Both the position numbers and the translations under genes were made by a program. A stretch of DNA of 64,000 nt, taken from contig NZ_CP096115.1 of the NCBI RefSeq assembly GCF_024662215.1, positions 1,736,001 to 1,800,000 of the forward strand, written 5' to 3'. Each line of letters begins with the position of its first letter. Positions within the stretch are counted from its first letter, which is position 1. Of this stretch, positions 47,551-55,254 are shown piece by piece. The notes beneath the pieces are model-generated. The model saw nothing but the letters and a program-made list of their open reading frames with translations, ran no database searches and was not told where the DNA came from. The stretch is from Methanoplanus endosymbiosus (GTDB taxonomy: Archaea; Halobacteriota; Methanomicrobia; Methanomicrobiales; Methanomicrobiaceae).

Positions 47551-48120
47551 TGTAACTCCCGGAGAGGAATCAGAGAGAACTGTAGGGATTATCCTTATTC
47601 TGTAAAAGTGCTCTTCTCCACCCCTGACTATTCTTATCTCATCCGTTGTTTCCTGCCCTTCAAGAGCAGACTGTATTTTATTGTTAATAAGAGGGTGATC
47701 AAATCCGACAAGTGCAGAATTTCTGATCTCTTCTCCAATCAGATCTTCTTTTGCAATTCCAATCATGTTGCAGAGATGATCATTTGCCTGCACAATTACC
47801 TGACTGCTGTCAAGAACCACAACCATATCCGAAGAAAAATTTATTATTGCTGATATGGGTGCGCGCTGTGATATGAAAAAGACCTTTGCCTTTCCATAAT
47901 TTTTCATATCAACCTGTCCGGAAATTCTGAGCATGTCAAGATATCTTGAGACAGTATTTCTGTTGAGTGATATATGAGCAGCTATATCTGAAACAGACAT
48001 CCCACGTGGACTTGTTTTTAAAACAGCCATTATCTTTTCAAGCTCTTCAGCATAGGAATCCATTCTGATAAGATATGTACTACATCGACTTTACTTATGG
48101 ATTTCGTTGTTGCATGACTC

Positions 48121-48214
48121 AATGCCGCACCCAATGCAAAACTTAATGCCTGGCATTGAAAGATACATTTATATACATCCCCTACAAACATAGTAAATGC
48201 ATACCAGTGGCATT
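48121..48214. promoter_or_regulatory. AATGCC/GGCATT cluster at the HTH-PAS promoter
   Basis: AATGCC or AATGC occurs at 48121, 48133, 48145 and 48196, and GGCATT at 48152 and 48209. AATGCC-T-GGCATT (48145-48157) is a perfect 13-base dyad. On the minus strand a TATA box (TATATAAAT, 48175-48167) predicts transcription start near 48146, inside the dyad, so a bound protein would block initiation. The natural candidate is the HTH protein encoded just downstream (autoregulation), now broken by IS66. Confidence 0.5.
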
Positions 48215-48762
48215 TTTTGAACACTGGAAATCTAATAAAATAGACAAATTTGGCATCCGAGGAATTTTGTCTGCAAAAAATGGTTAAATTCAATCATTTC
48301 AAAGATCTGCCTTCGGCAGGATCCATGACAAACACATAAAATTCCATAACTTAAATTCCATTCGAAAATCCTCCACATACCCGGGAAAGATTTTAAGCTA
48401 CCAGACTGATGGAAAATATAAACGTACCTCTCAAATAAGCAGTACAGGTTCCCAGGATGTCCATATGCCCATAATAACAGCAACACACGTACCAGCAACA
48501 ACCAAATTTCACCATAAACCAACCTTTAACCAAACACAACACTCCTTTTAAATTAACTTTTTTTGTAATCTTAATGCCCGTTTATTGGAAAATAAAGCAT
48601 TTTGAGGATGTTTCCCGCATTAATCAGGAATATTGTATCCAATAAAATGAATGAATTATTGACAAATAAATATTCTAAGACTGCAATTATATCGCCCCGA
48701 AAGCAAAAAATAAAAATCTGAATTTTTTATCCGGAAAAAATCCGGCATCATAACGAAAAAAG
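48215..48762. other. Gene-free stretch upstream of the broken regulator
   Basis: About 550 bases with no convincing gene. Two minus-strand open frames (48030-48293 and 48232-48522) have no ribosome site or family resemblance and run into the promoter region. AT-rich near 48540-48720. The right part receives the end of the beta-propeller gene. Confidence 0.4.
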
Positions 48763-49920
48763 TTACCGGATAACCGGTTCAGGCATCTTATAGATGAATG
48801 ACTCACCCTCTTTTCCATAAGAGCAGTCCTTCTCTGCTATACCTGATATTACCAGCCCGCCGTCTGATGACGGATGAACTGAGGTCAGTTTTGCATCATA
48901 AAATGTATTTTCCCATACAAATTCACCTAGATCGTTCATCTTAACAATCCGGTAGCCGTTCTCCTTAAACAGTCCGAAAGGAGTCAGACCTGACATATAA
49001 TATCCATCAGTGGCCGAATCAGCTACATAATAGACAAATGAAAATTCTGACGCGGCATTCCTTACACCTATGGCAGCACCATTATCATCAAGGAATGCGA
49101 TTCTTGGGATATATACCATCTCAGTGTAGCCGTATTCACTGTTTTTAAGGAATACAGGATTATCTTTTACCGTCAGAAGGGCTGCAACATAGCCTGAATC
49201 CTGTCCCGGTGTTATCGAATAAAAACTGCCTGACAGTAAGCCGAAATACTGGTTTGCCCAGATCATTTCACCATCATCACTGTACTTCATAATAAGGCCT
49301 TTGTCATCATCCGAAGACATAAATGCAGATATCGTTCCGGAAAGAACAAAACCTCCGGATGGATCGTTCTGAACAGATTCAAGGTCAATCATGCCGTTTG
49401 TAACACTACCCATCGTCTTATTCCACTCTTCGTTACCGTCAGAACCAACTTTATACAAAAATGAGTTCAGCCATGACCCGGCAAGCAGGACACCGCCTTC
49501 CGGAGTTACCTCAACTGAGGAGATTACACCAATAGGCTGATGATATCTCCACTCAACTCCGCCTGATTCATTTACCTTAATCAGGTCTTCGCCATCACAG
49601 AATAGAATATATCCACCCAGAGGTGAAGCTTCCACAAACCGCACGCTTCCGTTCTCATCACCGCCAAGATTGTGGGAAGTTTGGACCGTCTGACCTGAAG
49701 CATCAAGGCCAAATATTACGCGACCATATTCATCACTTCCGCCGGCGATATAAGTTCCGTCAGCATTCTGCCAGACGCTGTTAATCTCAGTATCCGTACC
49801 GGAAAAAGTCCTGACCCACTCATCCGGGCTGCATGCGCCTGAAGCCGGGAGCACTGCCAGCACTGCCAGAATTACCAGTACAGCAGAGAATTTAACCCCT
49901 AAAGTCCTGCAAATAACCAT
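48763..49920 (-). CDS. Secreted beta-propeller-like protein
   Basis: 385 aa. A signal peptide (about 8-29, ending in ASGACS) precedes about seven repeats of a blade-like pattern in which a GG(Y/F)(V/I)L or similar strand is followed by a turn (GTYIAGGSDEYG, GGYILFCDGE, GGVLLAGSWL, GGFVLSGTIS, GGLVISGIAE). It is likely an extracellular seven-bladed propeller of the PQQ/WD-like kind, a binding scaffold. The ATG has no evident ribosome site. No enzymatic residues can be named. Confidence 0.75.
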   Translation of the reverse strand: MVICRTLGVKFSAVLVILAVLAVLPASGACSPDEWVRTFSGTDTEINSVWQNADGTYIAGGSDEYGRVIFGLDASGQTVQTSHNLGGDENGSVRFVEASPLGGYILFCDGEDLIKVNESGGVEWRYHQPIGVISSVEVTPEGGVLLAGSWLNSFLYKVGSDGNEEWNKTMGSVTNGMIDLESVQNDPSGGFVLSGTISAFMSSDDDKGLIMKYSDDGEMIWANQYFGLLSGSFYSITPGQDSGYVAALLTVKDNPVFLKNSEYGYTEMVYIPRIAFLDDNGAAIGVRNAASEFSFVYYVADSATDGYYMSGLTPFGLFKENGYRIVKMNDLGEFVWENTFYDAKLTSVHPSSDGGLVISGIAEKDCSYGKEGESFIYKMPEPVIR

Positions 49921-50113
49921 AATTAAAGATATGCTTAATAATTAATAATCCTGTCCGATTGGCAACAGTTCACAGAAAAAAATGTGATAAGACCGGTTAC
50001 AGCAGGGCACAGATTCCAAAATTTTACTGCGGCGTACTCTCCAGACCTGTTTTTTTGACAGATCATATATTAACATACACTGAAAAACCAGGATGTTCAA
50101 AAATTCCGTATGA

Positions 50114-50125
50114 AAATATTTTATC
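50114..50125 (+). promoter_or_regulatory. GAPDH TATA box
   Basis: AAATATTTTATC centred about 25 bases before the ATG at 50144, which would give a leaderless or nearly leaderless transcript. Confidence 0.5.
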
Positions 50126-50143
50126 CTAAGATAACCCTAACAG

Positions 50144-51172
50144 ATGGTAATGATTAAGGTTGCAGTAAACGGCTATGGAACGATCGGCAAGAGGGTTGCC
50201 GATGCTGTTTCAGCTCAGCCGGATATGGAGATTGTGGGAGTATCGAAGACAAGGCCAAGTGCAGAGGCTGTAATTGCCGGAAAAAGAGGTTATCCACTGT
50301 ACATAGCCGACATCTCAAAGAAGGCAGATTTTGAGAGCGCAGGTATAGCTATCGCCGGAAGCGTTGAGGAGATGATACAGGCGGCAGATATTGTTGTTGA
50401 TGCCACACCCGGAGGCATAGGTGCAAAGAACAGGGAGTTATATGAAAAATATGGCAAAATGGCCATCTGGCAGGGCGGAGAGGCTCACGATGTCGCAGGC
50501 TTTTCATTCAGTTCATCATGCAACTTCGATGATGCGAAGGGCAGGACATTCGCAAGGGTTGTCTCCTGCAATACAACAGGCCTTTGCAGAATAATTAAGC
50601 TTGCAGACGATGCCTTCGGTGTTGAAAAAGTCCGTGCGACAATGGTCAGGAGGGGCGCAGATCCAGGAGATTCAAAGAGAGGGCCTGTCGATGCCATTGT
50701 CTTAAATCCTGTGACAATACCGTCGCACCACGGCCCTGATCTCCAGACTGTTCTTCCGGAGATAGACATTGTCACAACCGCCCTTGTGGTTCCGACAACA
50801 TTTATGCACATGCATATCCTCCAGATGGACCTGAAGGAGACCGGAGACCGGGATAAAATTCTTGAAATGATAAAGAACCATTCAAGAATAGGGCTTATCA
50901 AAGGATTTACCGGCATAAAAAGCACAGCCGGACTGAAGGAGTACGCATCTGATCTTGGAAGGCCGAGATCTGATCTATGGGAATCCTGTGTCTTTGAGGA
51001 CTCAGTGTCAATAGTTGACGATAAAGAACTCTACCTCTTCCAGGCAATACACCAGGAGGCAGATGTCGTTGTTGAGAATGTGGACTGCATCCGTGCAATG
51101 GCAGGAGATGACATCACAGCCGCTGAATCAATAGCACTTACAGACAGATCGCTGAATTTTGAAGCGATTTAA
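50144..51172 (+). CDS. gap: Glyceraldehyde-3-phosphate dehydrogenase, archaeal type II
   Basis: NAD(P)-dependent enzyme acting mainly in gluconeogenesis in methanogens. The 342-aa protein has the nucleotide loop VNGYGTIGKRV (about 7-17), catalytic Cys in SCNTTGLCRI (near 140-142), and the archaeal VRRGADPGDSKRGPVDA segment. ATGs at 50144 and 50150 are both possible, and the TATA spacing favours 50144. With apgM at 20082 it covers two steps of the triose pathway in this window. Confidence 0.95.
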   Translation: MVMIKVAVNGYGTIGKRVADAVSAQPDMEIVGVSKTRPSAEAVIAGKRGYPLYIADISKKADFESAGIAIAGSVEEMIQAADIVVDATPGGIGAKNRELYEKYGKMAIWQGGEAHDVAGFSFSSSCNFDDAKGRTFARVVSCNTTGLCRIIKLADDAFGVEKVRATMVRRGADPGDSKRGPVDAIVLNPVTIPSHHGPDLQTVLPEIDIVTTALVVPTTFMHMHILQMDLKETGDRDKILEMIKNHSRIGLIKGFTGIKSTAGLKEYASDLGRPRSDLWESCVFEDSVSIVDDKELYLFQAIHQEADVVVENVDCIRAMAGDDITAAESIALTDRSLNFEAI

Positions 51173-51211
51173 AAATTATCCTATTTTTGAGCTGAAAAAA
51201 ATGAAGGGAGA

Positions 51212-52039
51212 TCACTTACGCCACGATATGAGCGCCTGTTTTGTCGTCTCCTTCAGATAGTAACTGCCTGACGATTCCTCAAGGAGATCGCTGTAGTATT
51301 TTTTTGCATAGATCTTCTCATCGCCGGATATTATCCTGTTCACAACAGCAGAGGATACAGCCTCCTCTATACTGTTATATTTATAGACCCATTCGTTCTC
51401 AATGAGCTTCACATCCGCATATATGCCCATATCATGAAGAACATTTAACAGGCAGATATAATCAGGATAATGAGGCTTTCTGATATATCTTACACCCTTC
51501 TCCTCTGCAATATAGGCCCTTATCCTCTCCTTTATCTGCTCACCTGCAAACCAGAATATATGCACATCCCTTCTGCTGGCTCTGCTCAGTTTGTCAAGCG
51601 CCCACTCGGCATCATAATATCCCATAGAGTAGGCTGAGATCACAACATCGTGGAGATCAAAGTCCTTTTTGAGGCATACGTCCTCCCACCTCTTCTGGAC
51701 ACATCGGGCATTTTTAAGGCCGGCTTTAATCATGTTCTGTCTGAGGTAATAGAGCATTCTCGCAGAAGGATCAACTGCCGTTACAAAACTCACCCTCTCT
51801 GCAACAGGGACTGTAAGCCTGCCTGTACCTGCGCCAACATCAAGGACGGTGTCATCCGGAGAAAGATTCAGGAGCGACAGCTCCCTTAATGTATTGCTGT
51901 AATTGCCTTCAGAGGACTCGACATAGTTGTCCGCCCGCTTATCCCATGCAGAACCCGGATCTGTCTCATCCTCAAAGAATGACGGCCTTCTGCTCACCGA
52001 GAGTTTCCAGAGTTCATTGTAGTCAATGAGCCTCTTCAT
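51212..52039 (-). CDS. Class I SAM-dependent methyltransferase
   Basis: 275 aa. VLDVGAGTGRLTVPVA (about 65-80) is the SAM-binding motif I, AVDPSARM is motif II and DVVISAYSMGYYD is in the motif IV position. The family is often found in methanogens with unknown small-molecule substrates. The N-terminal 55 residues contain AWDKRADNYVE. It is convergent with GAPDH and faces thiM divergently across 260 bases. Confidence 0.8.
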   Translation of the reverse strand: MKRLIDYNELWKLSVSRRPSFFEDETDPGSAWDKRADNYVESSEGNYSNTLRELSLLNLSPDDTVLDVGAGTGRLTVPVAERVSFVTAVDPSARMLYYLRQNMIKAGLKNARCVQKRWEDVCLKKDFDLHDVVISAYSMGYYDAEWALDKLSRASRRDVHIFWFAGEQIKERIRAYIAEEKGVRYIRKPHYPDYICLLNVLHDMGIYADVKLIENEWVYKYNSIEEAVSSAVVNRIISGDEKIYAKKYYSDLLEESSGSYYLKETTKQALISWRK

Positions 52040-52301
52040 AACAGTTCATTATTGTCATATCTTAAAGATAATAATTCTTGAAAAAACCAAGGTTTCAGGG
52101 AGATATAGTGCCCTAAAGAGCAGCCAGGATATGACTGATTTCAGGATAACATTTAAAATATCAAAAATTTACAACCAAAAGACGAAAAAGAGAATAAATC
52201 AGGATTTTAAAAGATCTGCGAAGTGGAAGAGATAATCCGGATAAACGCAGATAAAACAATTCCATTCATTATAGTCAGGGAAGATATTACTATCTGATTT
52301 T

Positions 52302-53102
52302 ATGGATTCTCAGGATATCTTTGGTCTTTTGGATAAAGTGAGGGCAGAAAAGCCCCTCATTCACCATATAACAAATTATGTGACTGTAAACGACTGCGCC
52401 AATATAACAATCTGCGCCGGCGCGTCTCCGGTGATGGCCCACTACCCCGACGATGCAGAGGAGATGGCAGCGATTGCAGGAGCACTTGTTCTTAACATAG
52501 GAACGCTCTCCCCAGAACTTGTGGATGCAATGATTATAGCCGGAAAGAGGGCAAATGAGACAGGAGTACCGGTGATCCTCGATCCGGTCGGGGCCGGCGC
52601 GACAAAAATACGGACAGAGAGCACTTTTAAAATATTAAAAGAGGTCAGAATTTCGGTGATAAAAGGCAATGCAGGTGAAATTTCAGTAATAGCCGGCACA
52701 GGAGGAGTTGTGCGTGGAGTAGATTCAGGAGGGATCTCAGGTGAGCCACTGAAAGCCGCAGAGGCATGCTCCGACCTTACCGGCGCAACTGTGCTTATGA
52801 CAGGCCCAACAGATATTGTAACTGACGGCAGGAGATCATACTCGGTCTCAAACGGACATCCGATGATGGGCAGTCTTTCAGGTACTGGTTGTATGGCAGC
52901 ATCATTATGCGGCTCATTTGCACCGGTTGCTGACGACCTCCTCATCTCATCACTTGCTGCGGCTGTCACATTCGGAATAGCCGGTGAAATCGCAGGCAGT
53001 TCGTGCAGAGGCCCGTACTCCTTCAGGACTGAACTGTTTGATACCCTCTTCCGGATGAAGAGAGAGACAATAGAGAGATATGCAGATTTCAGGACGATAT
53101 AA
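52302..53102 (+). CDS. thiM: Hydroxyethylthiazole kinase
   Basis: Phosphorylates 4-methyl-5-hydroxyethylthiazole for thiamine salvage. The 266-aa protein has LIHHITNYVTVNDCAN near the N-terminus, NIGTLSP, ILDPVGAGATKIRT, VIKGNAGEI and the catalytic loop GSLSGTGCMAAS near 190-201. Its TAA stop overlaps the thiE ATG by one base (TAATG), so translation is coupled. No TPP riboswitch was recognised upstream. Confidence 0.95.
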   Translation: MDSQDIFGLLDKVRAEKPLIHHITNYVTVNDCANITICAGASPVMAHYPDDAEEMAAIAGALVLNIGTLSPELVDAMIIAGKRANETGVPVILDPVGAGATKIRTESTFKILKEVRISVIKGNAGEISVIAGTGGVVRGVDSGGISGEPLKAAEACSDLTGATVLMTGPTDIVTDGRRSYSVSNGHPMMGSLSGTGCMAASLCGSFAPVADDLLISSLAAAVTFGIAGEIAGSSCRGPYSFRTELFDTLFRMKRETIERYADFRTI

Positions 53103-53731
53103 TGTCATATGGCCTGTACGTTGTAACTGACAGAATTATCGGGAGGGGAATGACACATGCCGCTATGGCTGCACTTGCAGCCGAGGGTGGTGCGGATGTT
53201 ATCCAGCTGAGGGACAAGGACATGCCGGCATCAGACCTCATAGCCGAGGCGGTAAATATCAGGAAAATTACAGAAGATTCAGGCACACTCTTCATCGTCA
53301 ATGACAGAATTGATATTGCTCTCGCCTCAGGAGCAGATGGTGTGCATCTTGGACAGTCCGATCTTCCGGCTGAATACGCACGCAGCATAGTTCCGGATGA
53401 CTTTATTATAGGAATATCAGTCTCAACAGCAGATGAGGCGCTGAGAGCCGTAAAGGCGGGCGCGGACTATATATCGCCCGGCCCTGTATTCCCTACCGCA
53501 ACAAAGAGCGATGCAGGGAATGCTCTCGGCCTTGACATGGTCTCTTCCATTTCAGCTGCCATTGATACTCCTGTGGTTCCAATCGGAGGAATATCCGGTT
53601 TAAACGCTGCATCTGTCATCAGTGCAGGGGCTGAAGGTGTTGCAGTAATATCAGCAGTCTTTGGAGGGAAAGATGCAGTATCAGCAGCAGCAGAACTGAA
53701 GGAAATAATACAGAAGGCAAAAAATCTGTAA
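53102..53731 (+). CDS. thiE: Thiamine-phosphate synthase
   Basis: Joins hydroxymethylpyrimidine diphosphate to thiazole phosphate. It is a TIM barrel of 209 aa with YVVTDR, VIQLRDKDM, FIVNDRIDIALASGADGVHL, GQSDLP, ISVSTADEA, YISPGPVFPTATK and PIGGIS. All substrate loops are present. It works directly after ThiM, whose gene it overlaps. Confidence 0.95.
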   Translation: MSYGLYVVTDRIIGRGMTHAAMAALAAEGGADVIQLRDKDMPASDLIAEAVNIRKITEDSGTLFIVNDRIDIALASGADGVHLGQSDLPAEYARSIVPDDFIIGISVSTADEALRAVKAGADYISPGPVFPTATKSDAGNALGLDMVSSISAAIDTPVVPIGGISGLNAASVISAGAEGVAVISAVFGGKDAVSAAAELKEIIQKAKNL

Positions 53732-53811
53732 AATACCATCCTTTCATTGCCGGAGATCTCTCTGCTTAAATCTGAATTTCAGCTTAATTCACCTTAAACA
53801 TCATTTAAAAT

Positions 53812-54570
53812 TCAGAGTGATGAAAAATCAAACTTTTTTTCAGCGATTGCAACCACAACAAGCGCCGCCAGAACTTCTGAAGAGAAGATCATAAACATAA
53901 TTACGAGCTGATACTCCGCAGCCCATATCGGATTCACACCCCCTATTATCATTCCTGCCATTGAACCGGGCAGGACAACAATTCCAAGCGACCTCATTCT
54001 GTCAAGGGAGGGAATGAGCGAGGCCCTGACACTCTGCCGGATATGTGCCGTCAGTGCCTCATTGTCTGATGCACCAAGCGACAGGGCGGTTTCAATTATA
54101 TCTTTATGAGACTTTAACTCAGCTGAATAACGGTTTAAGACAAGTGAACATACAATCATCGTGCCACCTATCGCCATACTCCCCACCGGAATAAGAAATT
54201 CCGGTTTTACGGGTAGAACTCCGAGAACAATAAGTATAAAGATAATAGTTCCGGCACCCGTCCCTATTGCAGGAAAGGTGACTGAGAAGGGATTTGACAT
54301 TCCCGATGCCCTCTCCGCTGAACTTTTTGCAGCAATTACAGCCATAACAATCAGCACAGTAACCGTAAGAGCCGGACTGTCAGCCTCAAATACTGCAACA
54401 ATCACCAGAACAACAGCCATAAGCTGAAAAACGGCCCTGAAAGAGGCAATTATCACATCCTTTTCTACACCAAGCCTTCTCCATGCCGAAAGACCCACAA
54501 CAAGCAGAATAAGTACTACTGAAAGAGCCAGATTAAGCAGTCCGGCAATAGGATCATATGCACCACCAAT
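53812..54570 (-). CDS. fetB: FetB-type ABC permease (UPF0014), unusual start
   Basis: Membrane part of the FetAB transporter (iron export and related roles in bacteria). The first standard start codon in frame is a GTG at 54498, which would remove most of the first membrane helix (LLNLALSVVLILLVVGLSAW). The frame stays open upstream through IGGAYDP to the fetA stop, where CTG (54573) or ATT (54570) follow GAGGAG by five to eight bases. I take initiation at one of these, overlapping the fetA stop. Family signs: KDVIIASFRAVFQLM, IPSLDRMRSLGIVVLPG and MAGMIIGG. About 252 aa with this start. Confidence 0.8.
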   Translation of the reverse strand: MGGAYDPIAGLLNLALSVVLILLVVGLSAWRRLGVEKDVIIASFRAVFQLMAVVLVIVAVFEADSPALTVTVLIVMAVIAAKSSAERASGMSNPFSVTFPAIGTGAGTIIFILIVLGVLPVKPEFLIPVGSMAIGGTMIVCSLVLNRYSAELKSHKDIIETALSLGASDNEALTAHIRQSVRASLIPSLDRMRSLGIVVLPGSMAGMIIGGVNPIWAAEYQLVIMFMIFSSEVLAALVVVAIAEKKFDFSSL

Positions 54571-55250
54571 CAGATTATCTCCTCCAGAACTCCGTTTTCA
54601 AGATGCATATGCCGGTTTCCCATCCTTTTCGCCTGATCTGCATCATGTGTGACAATAATAAAGGTGATCTTCCTCTCACGGTTCAGGGCAGAGATGAGAT
54701 CTTCCATCAGCAGTTTACTGTGCCCGTCAAGGGAGGCTGTAGGCTCATCAAGCAGGAGAACGGAGGGCCTCAGTGCAAGCGCCCTGGCAACTGCCACCCT
54801 CTGCTTTTCCCCTCCGGAAATTTTTGCGGCATCACGATCCAGAATATCTCTCTTCAGCCCGCAGCTCTCTGCAAGAATGCCAAAGTCAGGACTCTCAAGG
54901 TCCCTGTTTGCAGCAAAAGAGAATGGCAGTCTAAGATTATCAAGAACAGTGCCGGGGAAGACAGACGGTGTCTGCCCGACAAGAACTATATTTCTCCGGA
55001 TAACTGTTGCCTCAGGCCGGCTGATATCCCCGCCCCTGAAATAAACTGATCCCTCATCAGGCACAATCAGGCGGTTTAAACACCTTAAAAGCGTGCTCTT
55101 CCCGCTTCCGGATGGCCCGGTTATTATCAGGCATTCACCTTCAAAAAGAGAGAACGAGAGTCCCATAAATATATTGGCATCTCCGTATTTCAGGGATATA
55201 TTATCTGCCTTTATCTCAGGTACAGTCATCCCCTTATTCTGACTCAGCAT
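54570..55250 (-). CDS. fetA: FetA-type ABC transporter ATPase
   Basis: 226-aa ATP-binding subunit. Walker A GPSGSGKST, signature ISGGEKQRVAVARAL, Walker B VLLLDEPTAS and the switch His in VTHDADQA. It starts four bases after the HEAT gene stop and overlaps the fetB start, so HEAT-fetA-fetB is one transcript. An ATG at 55229 preceded by AAGGGG is a possible shorter start. Homologues pair with FetB. The transported ion is not determined by sequence. Confidence 0.9.
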   Translation of the reverse strand: MLSQNKGMTVPEIKADNISLKYGDANIFMGLSFSLFEGECLIITGPSGSGKSTLLRCLNRLIVPDEGSVYFRGGDISRPEATVIRRNIVLVGQTPSVFPGTVLDNLRLPFSFAANRDLESPDFGILAESCGLKRDILDRDAAKISGGEKQRVAVARALALRPSVLLLDEPTASLDGHSKLLMEDLISALNRERKITFIIVTHDADQAKRMGNRHMHLENGVLEEII

Positions 55251-55254
55251 TTTT

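Larger units (their letters stand above)
44454..48063 (-). pseudogene. HTH-multi-PAS regulator split by an IS66 insertion
   Basis: The N-terminal part (48063 to 47551) holds a winged-helix-like HTH (about 1-60: SVSDIAAHISLNRNTVSRYL) and a PAS domain. The C-terminal part (45641 to 44454) continues with the end of that PAS unit and further PAS domains (NYRSLVEEINDAIL, SFLNSIFENIPSMV, CLDVAGVMIAVIR). Removing the IS and one 8-base duplication joins the parts in frame, giving 567 codons including stop (566 aa), with PGVTVILEDITGKRM across the junction. The left fragment now ends in IS-derived codons (YHIQNRRNRLK onward). No other damage is seen, so the event is recent. Fragments may still be made: 47470-48063 (197 aa) and 44454-45611. 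Confidence 0.92.

Noticed and set aside
48030-48522. Two short minus-strand open frames upstream of the broken HTH-PAS gene
   Set aside because: They cover the TATA box and operator-like cluster, lack ribosome sites and show no recognisable domain.
52240-52302. Possible TPP riboswitch before thiM
   Set aside because: The short leader lacks the conserved TPP aptamer words (CUGAGA and the GAACC-type stem).
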